Source: Verrucomicrobia bacterium UBA1200 (GTDB lineage: Bacteria; Verrucomicrobiota; Kiritimatiellia; RFP12; UBA1067). From it: a DNA stretch of 57,327 nucleotides. A program made the translations under genes and the position numbers. The DNA lies in NCBI GenBank assembly GCA_002309765.1, contig DBXY01000025.1, positions 1-57,327 on the forward strand. Reading direction: 5' to 3'. This document shows positions 28,136 through 37,823 of the stretch, piece after piece; within the stretch, counting starts at the first letter, position 1; the number at the start of each line of letters is the position of its first letter. The notes beneath the pieces were generated by a model that saw only the letters and a list, made by a program, of their open reading frames with translations, searched no databases and was not told where the DNA came from.

Positions 28136-31100
28136 TTAACGTCCGATGGTTTCCGTGTATGTACCGGGCCCGCGTTCGATAGTCGCCCCGCCCGGGACAC
28201 GCACCGTTGCCGTAGTGCCCTTCGGGATAGTGTAAGTCCAGACGCACTTGCCGTCATCGCCGTATTTCCAAGCGCTTTCAATCTTTCCGGAGGCGGAACG
28301 GTAGGTACACTCGACGAACCCCACCCGACGGTCGGGTTTGGGAGCTAGGAAGAAGTGCTTGAATCCCGGAGCCTTGGGGTCGGCCTTGATGCCCGCCATC
28401 GACGAGTACATCCACCCCAACACCGCGCCGTAGGCGTAATGGTTGAAGCTGTTCATGCCCGCGTTGCCGAAGCCGGACTCCTTGGTGTAGGAATTCCAGC
28501 GCTCCCAGATTGTGGTTGCGCCCTGATCGACCGAATATAGCCAGCTCGGATTCTTGCGCTGCAGCAGTAGCGTGTACGCCATCTCGTCTTCGCCGATTTC
28601 ACTGAGCGTGTCGGTAAGAATCGAAGTTCCCAAAAATCCGGTTTGGAGGCAGTCGCCGTGATCGGCGAAATTCTTCATCAGCGCCTCGTGCGCGACTTTA
28701 GCCGCCGCTTCGTCTTTGAACACGCCGAGCTTAAGCGCGAATAACGCGGGTGTCTGCATGTGGCGCAACTCTTGAGGCAACTGGCCGTCGGGGCGGATGA
28801 ACTCCCGACGCAGATAATCCAACGCCAGCTCCGACATTTTCCGGTACGCCGCCGCGTCATCGGGGCGGCCGATGGCTTCTGCCATCTCGACCATCATCCG
28901 GGCATCCCACAGCCAATAGCATCCGCCGATGAACCGGCAGTTCAGCGGCTGTGCTTTGCCCGCGCGTTCATACGAAAGCCAATCCGCCCACTGGTGGCCG
29001 ACGTTCAACCAACGGTTGCCTTCAACGAACGTCATGTATTTCTTCATCGAGTCCCAGCTGTTGCGGATTACCTCCGTATCGCCGAATTGCGTCCAGATTA
29101 CATACGGCACAATAATTCCCGCGTCGGACCAGCCGAAACCGATCGACTCGCTCCCGTACTGCGCGATCGGCGCGACTCCGGTAAATGCGCCGTTGTCGTG
29201 CTGCGTCTGGCAGACATCAGCCATCCATTTCCTGAAGAAACCGCGAACATCCGCCTGGTAACTCGCCGCCATTGTAAACACCTGCGTGTCCGCCGTCCAG
29301 CCCAGCCGCTCGTCGCGTTGCGGGCAATCGGTCGGCACCGAAAGGTAGTTCGAATACATTCCCCAGCGGACGTTGGAGATTAGCTTGTTCACCAGCGGGT
29401 TGCCGGTCTTGATGGTGCCGATTTCATCCTCTTTAGCGATTGAGGTGACCGGAATCGATTTGAACGAGGATATCTTAATCTCGCCGTCAGCGGTAATCGC
29501 CGCATAGCGGTATCCGAAGAAGGTAAAGGTGGGCATATATGTCTCTACCCCGCCGCCTTTGCAAATGTATTCAATCCGGGAAAGCGCCCGGCGCAGATTT
29601 TGCCGGTATAGGCTGCCTTCAGGGCCGTCATTTCCTCGCGAGGTTAGTCCGTTGCCATCGTTCAGAATTTCGGCCGTTTTGATCGTAACCTTGGTGCCTG
29701 CCGCCGCTGTCAAGGCGATTTCCGGTTCCGCCGCCGCGTTCTGCCCGAAATCCACAATCAACTCTTCGCCGGGAGAAACCGTCATCGTCTGGCCGGGTTG
29801 ATAACGGCGGATTACCGTCACTTTGCCAAAGGCTTTTTTCGGCTCGCCGCCGGAGGCGCCTTTCCACACATACGCCGCCACCGGTGAGAGTGTCAAATCG
29901 CGGCGGACTTTCACGTCCGCGCCGGGTTCTTCCACTATTTCGCCTGAAAACTCGCGGTTGATTCGTGAGGCCGCGAACGGCGCACCGGGCTCGCCGGTTT
30001 TCAGCCAAGCCATGTCCACCCGCGCGTCATACTGTTCGCCATCGAAAATCGCGGCGGAACGCACTTTACCGGTATGGGCCGAGAGCCATGAAGGATCCGT
30101 CCCGATCACCTCCCGCGTCCCGTCGGTATATGTCAGTTCGAGCAGACCCCGGAAGGCACTTTCCTTGCCGCGCCTGCCTGTAACCTGATCGCGCCACCAA
30201 CCCTGCGTGACGACCGCCGCCAGCACGTTTTTTGCCCCGACGGCGGTATTGAGCATTTCGGTGACATCGGTGGCCCGTTCTATGCGGCGCTTGTACACGT
30301 GCGTAAAACCCGGTTTCAGAAAACCGCCAACCTCTTTACCGTTCACGTAAGCTTCATAGACCCCTAGGCCGGTGGTGCGCCAGATTGCTTTTTTGACTGC
30401 CTTAATGTTTACGAAGGTTTTCACGAAGGCCGAGCTGTCGCACTCGCCGTTTTGGGGCCGTCGCGCGGTGGAGATGAATGCCGCGCCGTCTCCGCTATCC
30501 AAGATTACCCGCGGATTGGTTGTGCGGTAAGGGCCCCATTCGAGTACATTGTTACCGTTTTTCGCCGCTTCGGTGATGTCGATCTTTGCTACGCCAGAGA
30601 CAGACTGGTTGATGGTTTGTCCGTTGAGTTTCAGCGTCAGGGCGTTGCCTGCCACCGAGTCGGCCATAAAGTAAAGGCTGGCGCAAGGACCGAACGAATT
30701 CAGCTCAAACGATGCGGTTGAATCAACCATATCATAGCTTGCCCCCGACGTATTTGCAAAATTACCCCAAGGTTGGCAACCGAAATCACCAAGCGCTGCC
30801 GGTTTTGCGAACGCACCCCCGTTTCTCGTAACCTGCCATGTTGCGTCGTCGGTCGGGAATCTTACCGTCTGACCGTTGCCGAGTTTTGCCTCCAGCACCG
30901 CTACGAAACCCGCAAAACCTTCGGTGTGGTTTTCGCAACAGGCGGAGATTTCGTTGCGGCCGGTTTTTAGGAATTTTTCCAGCCCGTCGACGCGCTTCAA
31001 GTTACGCCAAGAGTCTTCGTCCGTAACTTGAATGGCAACGGTCTGACCGTTGACGCTGATACGCGTCCCGTTGTCGCATGTGAAGTAAAGCCGCGCTTCC

Positions 31101-31339
31101 TTAACCGCCGCACCCGCGGGGATATCCATGCCGGCACGGAAGGAGACCTCTCCCTTCGCCGTTCTGTTTTCGGCATGCCAAAGCCATTTCGCCCCTTTAA
31201 ACGCCTCCGGAGACGCCGGTTTAACCGTCGCAACCTGCCGTTGCTCCGCCTTGAGCGGAATCGTCGCAATTCGATCCGTCTTAGCGCAAGCCGACAGCGA
31301 ACAGAACATTGCCAACATCAATATCGTCACTCTTTTCAT
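28136..31339 (-). CDS. Alpha-L-rhamnosidase lipoprotein, GH78
   Basis: A 1067-residue enzyme that releases terminal alpha-L-rhamnose. ATG at 31339 follows AAGGAG with a 6-base gap. The signal ends in a lipobox (FCSLSAC), so the mature protein should be lipid-anchored through Cys18, probably at the outer membrane. The N-terminal part contains two beta-sandwich domains, the first starting GAKWLWHAENRTA. The GH78 catalytic (alpha/alpha)6 domain carries the signature DCPQRDERLGWTADTQ near residue 675, which holds the general acid region. The C-terminal beta domain ends with a typical HFFLAPKPDRRVGFVE segment. The length is within the usual range. It is the first gene of the minus-strand carbohydrate cluster and has its own promoter upstream. 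Confidence 0.93.
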   Translation of the reverse strand: MKRVTILMLAMFCSLSACAKTDRIATIPLKAEQRQVATVKPASPEAFKGAKWLWHAENRTAKGEVSFRAGMDIPAGAAVKEARLYFTCDNGTRISVNGQTVAIQVTDEDSWRNLKRVDGLEKFLKTGRNEISACCENHTEGFAGFVAVLEAKLGNGQTVRFPTDDATWQVTRNGGAFAKPAALGDFGCQPWGNFANTSGASYDMVDSTASFELNSFGPCASLYFMADSVAGNALTLKLNGQTINQSVSGVAKIDITEAAKNGNNVLEWGPYRTTNPRVILDSGDGAAFISTARRPQNGECDSSAFVKTFVNIKAVKKAIWRTTGLGVYEAYVNGKEVGGFLKPGFTHVYKRRIERATDVTEMLNTAVGAKNVLAAVVTQGWWRDQVTGRRGKESAFRGLLELTYTDGTREVIGTDPSWLSAHTGKVRSAAIFDGEQYDARVDMAWLKTGEPGAPFAASRINREFSGEIVEEPGADVKVRRDLTLSPVAAYVWKGASGGEPKKAFGKVTVIRRYQPGQTMTVSPGEELIVDFGQNAAAEPEIALTAAAGTKVTIKTAEILNDGNGLTSRGNDGPEGSLYRQNLRRALSRIEYICKGGGVETYMPTFTFFGYRYAAITADGEIKISSFKSIPVTSIAKEDEIGTIKTGNPLVNKLISNVRWGMYSNYLSVPTDCPQRDERLGWTADTQVFTMAASYQADVRGFFRKWMADVCQTQHDNGAFTGVAPIAQYGSESIGFGWSDAGIIVPYVIWTQFGDTEVIRNSWDSMKKYMTFVEGNRWLNVGHQWADWLSYERAGKAQPLNCRFIGGCYWLWDARMMVEMAEAIGRPDDAAAYRKMSELALDYLRREFIRPDGQLPQELRHMQTPALFALKLGVFKDEAAAKVAHEALMKNFADHGDCLQTGFLGTSILTDTLSEIGEDEMAYTLLLQRKNPSWLYSVDQGATTIWERWNSYTKESGFGNAGMNSFNHYAYGAVLGWMYSSMAGIKADPKAPGFKHFFLAPKPDRRVGFVECTYRSASGKIESAWKYGDDGKCVWTYTIPKGTTATVRVPGGATIERGPGTYTETIGR

Positions 31340-31375
31340 TGGATTCTCCTTACCCCTCATTTAAAAACAATAATT

Positions 31376-31404
31376 ATTATACCCCATTTGCCGAACTAGT
31401 GCAA
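31376..31404 (-). promoter_or_regulatory. Promoter of the rhamnosidase gene
   Basis: On the minus strand TTGCAC (31404-31399) is followed after 17 bp by a perfect TATAAT (31381-31376). The start codon lies 36 bp further on. This is likely the main promoter of the minus-strand cluster. Confidence 0.6.
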
Positions 31405-31415
31405 GAATGGATAAG

Positions 31416-31434
31416 CAATTTGCCACCTGCTTTT
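31416..31434 (+). repeat. Left copy of a 19-bp direct repeat flanking the RM operon
   Basis: CAATTTGCCACCTGCTTTT matches CAATTTGCCGCCAGCGTTT at 37690-37708 in 16 of 19 positions, including the first nine. One copy lies on each side of the hsd genes in the intergenic DNA. They may be remnants of an insertion or recombination site. Confidence 0.4.
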
Positions 31435-31632
31435 CCATTCGCCAAATCCTCCCTTGCGCACCTAACCGGAATGTGCTAAACTACACCTTATTCACAAGAA
31501 AGCATTGTCAGCGTATTGTGGAGCGGGTGTTGTACGGGTTAATGGTTGACGGTTTTTTAGGGGTTATGTAGTTAGGTGTTTGAGTGTTGACGGAGCATTT
31601 AATACCTATTTGAAACGAGGGACAGAACGAAG

Positions 31633-33393
31633 ATGGCAAACGATAGAATCAGTGTTGTCGGAACGAATATAGCAGAAAAGGCCACCATGATTTGGAACGT
31701 GGCCGATATGCTGCGTGGCCCATTCAAGCCCCATGAGTACGGTCTTGTCATCCTGCCGATGACCGTTGTAAAGCGTTTTCACGATTGCCTGCTTCCCTCA
31801 TGGCAGGCCGTTCAAGATACCTATGACAAGGTGAAGCACCTTGCCGTTATCGATGGCTTTTTGACCAAGGCCTCCGGCTATCAGTTCTACAACACCAGCA
31901 AGTTCACCTTTGACAAGCTGCTGGCCGATCCCGAGAACATCGAGGCCAACTTCCGTGACTATCTGGCCGGGTTTTCCCCCAATGTGCAGGACGTTCTTTC
32001 CAAGTTTGACTTTGACAACGTCATCAAGCGCATGGTGGAAAGCAACACCCTGTATCTGACCGTCAAGGAGTTCAACAGCCCCAAAGGCTACCTCGGCCCC
32101 GACAGGATAAGCGCCGTGGACTGCGGCTATATCTTTGAGGACCTGGTACGCCGTTTTTCGGAATCCTTTGGTGAGGAAGCCGGGGCGCACTTCACCAGCC
32201 GCGACATCATCTATCTGATGACCGATCTGCTGCTTTCCGACGCCGATCTGACCCACGCCGGGAACGTAACCGTCTATGATATGACCATGGGAACCAGCCA
32301 GATGCTTTCCTGCATGGAAGAACGCATCCATGACTTGAACGCAGATATAGAAGTCACCTGCTTCGGGCAGGAGTTCAACCCGTCCACCTTTGCCATTGCC
32401 AAGGCCGATATGATGATTCGCGGCGGCGACCCGAACAATATGCGGTTCGGTGATACGCTATCTGACGACCAGTTCAAGGGCTATACCTTCCAATACTGTA
32501 TTTCCAATCCTCCGTTCGGCATTGACTGGAAGCGGGAACAGAAAGCTGTTGAGAAGGAAGCTGCGCAGGGAGAGCTGGGGCGCTTTGCCCCTGGCTTGCC
32601 AAAAATCTCAGACGGTCAGCAGCTTTTCGTTCTGAATGGACTTGCCAAGTTAGCCCCGAACGGGAAAATGGCAATCATTCAGAACGGTTCACCGCTGTTC
32701 TCTGGAGACGCAGAAAGCGGCCCCAGCGAGATTCGCCGTTACATTCTGGAAAATGATTGGCTGGATGCTATTGTGCAGCTCAGCACAGACCAGTTCATGA
32801 ACACGGGCATTTCAACCTATATCTGGGTATGCTCCAAGGATAAACCTGCCTACCGCGCTGGAAAGGTACAGCTCATTGACGCAAGCCATTGTTATGAAGC
32901 ACGGCGCAAGAGTATTGGCACCAAACGCAACGATATTACAGACCTGTGCCGCCAACTCATTGTACAGGCTTACGGTGAATTCCAGAACGATGCTGTCTAC
33001 GGAGATAAAGACGGCGTTTTTTGCCAGAGCAAGATCTTCAATACAGAGGATTTCGGGTACTACAAAATTGTAGTGGAACGCCCTGAACTGGATGCAGAAG
33101 GCAAACCCGTTTTGAAAAAGGGCAAGCCAATTGCCGATTCAAACCTACGAGATACAGAGAACGTTCCGATGACAGAGGATATTGAAGAATACTTCCAACG
33201 GGAAGTGCTGCCGTATGCCCCTGACGCTTGGATTGATACAAAAAAGACCAAAGTGGGTTATGAAATTCCGATGACACGGTATTTCTATGAGTATCAAGCT
33301 CCTGAACCTGTGGAAGATATTATGGCACGTATCACAAGATTGGAAGCAGATATATCGGCCAGTCTGCAGGCACTATTCCATAAGGAGGACTGA
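31633..33393 (+). CDS. hsdM: Type I restriction-modification methyltransferase subunit
   Basis: The 586-residue modification subunit methylates adenine at the N6 position together with HsdS. Residues about 1-150 form the helical HsdM N-terminal domain. The methyltransferase core has motif I as VYDMTMGTSQML, a variant of the common DPxCGxGG form, and motif IV as SNPPFG near residue 292, which is the N6-adenine signature. The C-terminal helices that contact HsdS are present. A GAGGG-type ribosome site lies about 11 bases upstream. It is the first gene of an hsdM-hsdS-hsdR operon, 2 bp from hsdS. Codon choice (many CTG, CAG and AAG codons) differs from the flanking genes and suggests recent acquisition. 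Confidence 0.95.
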   Translation: MANDRISVVGTNIAEKATMIWNVADMLRGPFKPHEYGLVILPMTVVKRFHDCLLPSWQAVQDTYDKVKHLAVIDGFLTKASGYQFYNTSKFTFDKLLADPENIEANFRDYLAGFSPNVQDVLSKFDFDNVIKRMVESNTLYLTVKEFNSPKGYLGPDRISAVDCGYIFEDLVRRFSESFGEEAGAHFTSRDIIYLMTDLLLSDADLTHAGNVTVYDMTMGTSQMLSCMEERIHDLNADIEVTCFGQEFNPSTFAIAKADMMIRGGDPNNMRFGDTLSDDQFKGYTFQYCISNPPFGIDWKREQKAVEKEAAQGELGRFAPGLPKISDGQQLFVLNGLAKLAPNGKMAIIQNGSPLFSGDAESGPSEIRRYILENDWLDAIVQLSTDQFMNTGISTYIWVCSKDKPAYRAGKVQLIDASHCYEARRKSIGTKRNDITDLCRQLIVQAYGEFQNDAVYGDKDGVFCQSKIFNTEDFGYYKIVVERPELDAEGKPVLKKGKPIADSNLRDTENVPMTEDIEEYFQREVLPYAPDAWIDTKKTKVGYEIPMTRYFYEYQAPEPVEDIMARITRLEADISASLQALFHKED

Positions 33394-33395
33394 GC

Positions 33396-34601
33396 ATGGC
33401 AAGACTGATGATGGATTCAGGGATTCCATGGATTGGCGAAATCCCTGAGAATTGGAAAATTGGCAGAATCGGTCAGCTATACACTGAACGGCGAGAGAAG
33501 GTTAGTGATGTAGACTACCCTCCGCTTTCTGTAACGATGAAAGGTATCGTTCCTCAGTTGAGCACCGCAGCCAAAACAGATTCTCATGATGACAGAAAAT
33601 TAGTGCTTAAAGGAGATTTTGCCATCAATAGCCGTTCTGACAGAAGAGGCTCTTGCGGAATCTCTCCCTATGATGGCTCTGTTTCCCTGATAAACACCAT
33701 ACTTACTCCGCGTGAGGAGATGCATCCTGTATATTATGATTGGCTTTTCCATTCAACCATGTTCTCGGATGAATTTTATAAATGGGGACATGGTATCGTA
33801 AATGACCTCTGGACTACAAATTGGCAGGACATGAAGAAAATTTCTGTTCCAATCCCTTCTTATGCTGAGCAAGGACGAATTGCGGGTTTTCTCAACATTG
33901 AATGTGCCCGCATCGATGCTGTCATCGAGCAAACCCGCGCTTCCATCGAGGAATACAGGAAGCTGAAACAGGCTGTCATCACACAAGCCGTCACTAAAGG
34001 CATCCATCCAGACCGTCCAATGAGGGATAGCGGAATTGAATGGATAGGTGCTCTACCTGCTTCTTGGAAGGTTCTTGCGCTGAAATACTTATGCACTATG
34101 CAGTCTGGGAAAAATCTGGTTTCTGAACAGATTACAGAAACAGGTACTTATCCAGTATATGGTGGTAATGGACAAAGAGGCTTTTTCGATGAGTATAATT
34201 GCGAAGGGAAAAGGCTGCTTGTAGGCCGTCAAGGCGCTTTATGTGGAAATGTGCATAGGGTCGATGGCAAGTTCTGGGCAACAGAGCATGCTGTTGTTAC
34301 CGAGAACACCCATTTCTGTGATATGGATTTTCTGTATTATCTCTTAATTGGGATGAATCTAAATCAATACGTATCATCCACAGCAGCACAGCCAGGATTA
34401 GCTGTCTCTACCATACAGAATGTTAGAACATGCTTACCTCAGATAGATGAACAGATTGAGATTGCACACTATCTGGATATCAAAATTCCAGAGATAAATG
34501 ACTTGGTAGAAAAGAAAGAAGCATTCTTGGAAGAACTCAACAACTATAAGAAGAGTCTTATTTTTGAATACGTCACAGGAAAGAAGGAGGTGCCAGCATG
34601 A
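33396..34601 (+). CDS. hsdS: Type I restriction-modification specificity subunit
   Basis: The 401-residue DNA-recognition subunit. Two target-recognition domains, about residues 10-150 and 210-350, each begin with a W-IG-[IL]P type motif (IPWIGEIPENWKIG and IEWIGALPASWKVL). Each is followed by a conserved helical spacer (RIAGFLNIECARIDAVIEQT and IAHYLDIKIPEINDLVEKKE) that sets the gap between the two half-sites. The target sequence cannot be deduced. AGGAGG lies just before the start, and the last four bases overlap the hsdR start (ATGA), so the three subunits are translationally coupled. The recognition domains are AT-richer than the flanking hsd genes, as is common for exchanged specificity domains. 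Confidence 0.93.
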   Translation: MARLMMDSGIPWIGEIPENWKIGRIGQLYTERREKVSDVDYPPLSVTMKGIVPQLSTAAKTDSHDDRKLVLKGDFAINSRSDRRGSCGISPYDGSVSLINTILTPREEMHPVYYDWLFHSTMFSDEFYKWGHGIVNDLWTTNWQDMKKISVPIPSYAEQGRIAGFLNIECARIDAVIEQTRASIEEYRKLKQAVITQAVTKGIHPDRPMRDSGIEWIGALPASWKVLALKYLCTMQSGKNLVSEQITETGTYPVYGGNGQRGFFDEYNCEGKRLLVGRQGALCGNVHRVDGKFWATEHAVVTENTHFCDMDFLYYLLIGMNLNQYVSSTAAQPGLAVSTIQNVRTCLPQIDEQIEIAHYLDIKIPEINDLVEKKEAFLEELNNYKKSLIFEYVTGKKEVPA

Positions 34602-37600
34602 GCATTGATACTACGAACGAAAAACGCTTTGAATCCGATATCGAAGCGTCGTTCTTGTCTCCCGCTGGCGGTTACGTCAAAGGAACAGATACCTATGACC
34701 CGAAGCTTGGGCTATATGTAGATACGCTGGTTACCTTCATTCAGAAGACCCAGCCCAAAGAGTGGGCGCGGTTTGAGAACGCGAACAAGGTCGATACGGT
34801 GCGGAAGTTCTGCGTGGCGTTCAACAATGCCTGCGATATGAGCGGCCTTGTTTCTGTGCTGCGGCATGGCTTCAAGCACCGTGGCATCACATTCCGCGTC
34901 TGCTACTTCAAGCCTGAATCCTCATTGAACCAGACGGCTGCAGCGCAGTATGCCCGAAATCATGTTGCCTGCTATCGCCAGTGGTATTACAGCGCCGACA
35001 CGAAAAAGAGCGTGGACATGGTGCTTGTCCTGAACGGCATCCCCGTCTTTGCCTTTGAGCTGAAAAATCAGTACACGGGCCAGACCGTGGACAACGCCAA
35101 AACACAGTGGATGTATGACCGCGACCCGCGTGAAGTCTGCTTCCAGTTCAACAAGCATATTCTGGGCTACTTTGCCGTTGACCATACGGAAGTCTGGATG
35201 ACCACCCAGCTTGCAGGTAAAGATACCTACTTCCTGCCATTCAACCAAGGCAGCAACGGTGCAGGCCGTGACGGTGGCAAGGGCAATCCTCCGAACCCGA
35301 ACGGTTATCCTACTGCCTATCTCTGGGAAGAGGTATTCCAGAAGGACAGCATGATGGATATTCTGCAGAAGTTCATCCATCTGCAGGTCACGGAAGAAAA
35401 GAAGCTGCAGCCTGACGGCACGGAAAAGGTTATCAGGAAGAAGCGCCTGATATTCCCGCGCTACCATCAGCTTGACGTTGTGCGGAAGCTGATTGCTCAC
35501 GTTTCCGAGAACGGTGCAGGTCACAACTACCTTATCCAGCACTCCGCTGGCTCTGGCAAATCCAATTCCATAGCGTGGACGGCCTATCGTCTGGCCTCTC
35601 TGCATGACAAGGATAACAACGCTATCTTCTCCAGTGTCGTTGTCGTGACCGACAGAACGGTACTGGATGCACAGCTGCAGGAGACCATCTCTGGCTTTGA
35701 CCATACGCTGGGCGCAGTGGAGACCATCGGTGAAGACAAGAACAGCCGCGACCTGCGGGATGCTATAAACGCTGGCGTTCGCATCATCGTAACCACGCTG
35801 CAGAAATTCCCTGTCATCTATCAGGAAGTGGACAGCGCCAAAGGCAGAAACTATGCCGTCATCGTGGACGAAGCGCATTCTTCTCAGACTGGCTCTTCTG
35901 CTTTGAAGCTGAAAGCTGCTCTGGCCGATACCGAAGACGCTCTGCGCGAGTACGCTGAAATCGAGGGCAAGGCCGAGGAAGATATCGACCCGACTGACAA
36001 GCTCGTTCAGGAAATGATTGTCCACGGGAAGCACAAGAACCTTTCGTTCTTCGCCTTTACCGCTACCCCGAAGGGAACAACGCTGGAGATGTTCGGCACG
36101 GAGTATGAAGACGGCAGCTTCCACCCGTTCCATATCTATTCTATGCGGCAGGCCATCGAAGAAGGATTCATTCTGGACGTTCTCCAGAATTACATGACCT
36201 ACGACACCTGCTTCAAGATTGCCAAAACCATAGAGGACAATCCCGATGTGCCTGGCTCCCGTGCAGCCAAAACAATCCGAAAGTATGAAGAGCTGCATCC
36301 GTACAATATCAGCCAGAAGGCGCAGATTATCGTGGAAACCTATCTGGGAACGACACGGCACAAAATCGGTGGGCGCGGCAAGATGATGGTCATTACATCT
36401 TCCCGTCTGGCAGCCGTTCGCTATTACCATGAGTGCAAACGGTATATCGAGGAAAAGGGTTATGATGATATCGGCGTTCTTGTGGCCTTCTCTGGCTCAG
36501 TCAATGACGGCGGCGAGGAATACACCGAACCGAAGCTGAACGTCCGCAAAGACGGCAGCCATATCGGGGAATCCCAGACCAAGGCCGAATTCCATGAGAA
36601 TTTCAATGTGCTTATTGTGGCTGAGAAGTACCAGACAGGTTTTGATGAACCGCTGCTGCACACGATGATTGTTGATAAGAAGCTCCGTGGCGTAAAAGCC
36701 GTTCAGACCCTTTCCCGCCTGAATCGTACCTGCCAAGGCAAGACCGACACTTTTGTTCTGGACTTCATCAACACACAGGAAGAGATACAAGAAGCGTTCC
36801 AGCCGTTTTATCAGGAGACCATGCTGGAGCGCGAGGTCAATACCGACCTGCTGTATCAGGTTGTACATGAGCTGCGGGGCTATTCCATCTATTCCGATGA
36901 CGATATCGCCGCGTTTGCTTCCGAGTATTTCAGCTACAGCAAGCAGGATTCACGGTCTATGGGACGCATGACCAGCATACTGAAACCTGTTGCTGACCGC
37001 TATAACAAGCTGAATCCTGACGAGCGTTACCAGTTCCGCCGCCTGTGCCGCAACATGATCAAATGGTATGGTTATATTTCTCAGGTGGTGCGGATGTTCG
37101 ACACGGATTTGCACAAGGAATATGTGTTCCTGAGCTACCTGCTGGGGCTTATCCCGCCTGAGACAACGCAGATGATTGACCTTGAAGGGAAACTGCAACT
37201 TGAATACTATAAGCTGCAAAAGACCTTTGAGGGGGCGATCTCGATGGAAAATGAAGATGGCGTTTATTACACGGCAAGTGCCAAAAGTACGGCGAAGCCT
37301 GAAGAGAAACAACCGCTTGATGAAATCATTGCGAAGATTAACGAACAGTATAAAGGCGAGTTCACCGATGCGGACAAGGTGTTGCTGATGGCACTCAGGA
37401 CAAAGCTTATGAGCGACACCAAGTTGCAGACCATGGCGCGTACCAGCGATCCGCAGATTTTTGCGGAAAGTATTTTCCCGAAGGCATTTGGATCGGCGGC
37501 ACAGGACAGCTATACGGAGTCGCAAGATACATATACCACCCTGTTTGAAGACCAGGCCAAGTACAACGCCATCATGCACGCACTTGGAAGTATCATCTAT

Positions 37601-37648
37601 CGTGAGATGAGGGGGGTGGGTATTGATAACACTAATACGATTGAGTAA
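34598..37648 (+). CDS. hsdR: Type I restriction endonuclease subunit
   Basis: The 1016-residue motor and nuclease subunit, which cuts unmodified DNA after ATP-driven translocation. The N-terminal nuclease domain has a PD-(D/E)xK core seen as VLNGIPVFAFELKNQ (Glu-x-Lys). The SF2 helicase motor follows: Walker A HSAGSGKSNSIAW, motif II VDEAHSSQ and motif III FTATPKGT. Motif V/VI-like segments are VAEKYQTGFDEP and QTLSRLNRTCQGK. The helical C-terminal domain that binds the methylase complex is present and the gene is intact. A strong AGGAGGTG site lies inside the end of hsdS. A bidirectional terminator follows 106 bp downstream. Confidence 0.95.
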   Translation: MSIDTTNEKRFESDIEASFLSPAGGYVKGTDTYDPKLGLYVDTLVTFIQKTQPKEWARFENANKVDTVRKFCVAFNNACDMSGLVSVLRHGFKHRGITFRVCYFKPESSLNQTAAAQYARNHVACYRQWYYSADTKKSVDMVLVLNGIPVFAFELKNQYTGQTVDNAKTQWMYDRDPREVCFQFNKHILGYFAVDHTEVWMTTQLAGKDTYFLPFNQGSNGAGRDGGKGNPPNPNGYPTAYLWEEVFQKDSMMDILQKFIHLQVTEEKKLQPDGTEKVIRKKRLIFPRYHQLDVVRKLIAHVSENGAGHNYLIQHSAGSGKSNSIAWTAYRLASLHDKDNNAIFSSVVVVTDRTVLDAQLQETISGFDHTLGAVETIGEDKNSRDLRDAINAGVRIIVTTLQKFPVIYQEVDSAKGRNYAVIVDEAHSSQTGSSALKLKAALADTEDALREYAEIEGKAEEDIDPTDKLVQEMIVHGKHKNLSFFAFTATPKGTTLEMFGTEYEDGSFHPFHIYSMRQAIEEGFILDVLQNYMTYDTCFKIAKTIEDNPDVPGSRAAKTIRKYEELHPYNISQKAQIIVETYLGTTRHKIGGRGKMMVITSSRLAAVRYYHECKRYIEEKGYDDIGVLVAFSGSVNDGGEEYTEPKLNVRKDGSHIGESQTKAEFHENFNVLIVAEKYQTGFDEPLLHTMIVDKKLRGVKAVQTLSRLNRTCQGKTDTFVLDFINTQEEIQEAFQPFYQETMLEREVNTDLLYQVVHELRGYSIYSDDDIAAFASEYFSYSKQDSRSMGRMTSILKPVADRYNKLNPDERYQFRRLCRNMIKWYGYISQVVRMFDTDLHKEYVFLSYLLGLIPPETTQMIDLEGKLQLEYYKLQKTFEGAISMENEDGVYYTASAKSTAKPEEKQPLDEIIAKINEQYKGEFTDADKVLLMALRTKLMSDTKLQTMARTSDPQIFAESIFPKAFGSAAQDSYTESQDTYTTLFEDQAKYNAIMHALGSIIYREMRGVGIDNTNTIE

Positions 37649-37689
37649 GGAAATCAGTTACGCGTTTAGGCATTAGCCTTGTTATGCGA

Positions 37690-37708
37690 CAATTTGCCGC
37701 CAGCGTTT
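37690..37708 (+). repeat. Right copy of a 19-bp direct repeat flanking the RM operon
   Basis: CAATTTGCCGCCAGCGTTT is the partner of the copy at 31416-31434, in the same orientation, 41 bp after the hsdR stop. No integrase gene lies between the copies. Confidence 0.4.
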
Positions 37709-37754
37709 ATCCGCTTTTGATGAAAAATATTGTGACGCTGAATGATTTGGCAAC

Positions 37755-37798
37755 AAAAAACCGCCGTCCGGGCAAGAACCGGGCGGCGGCTTTTGTTT
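37755..37798. terminator. Bidirectional rho-independent terminator
   Basis: CCGCCGTCCGG (37761-37771) pairs with CCGGGCGGCGG (about 37779-37789) with one G-T pair. It is flanked by AAAAAA on the left and TTTTGTTT on the right. It sits between the convergent hsdR gene and the giant minus-strand gene and can serve both. Confidence 0.85.
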
Positions 37799-37823
37799 CA
37801 TAATCGTTTAATCTGGCAAACCG

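Noticed and set aside
34922..36430. A 502-codon open frame on the minus strand inside hsdR
   Set aside because: It lies entirely within a gene with intact helicase and nuclease motifs, has no recognisable motif and no ribosome site.
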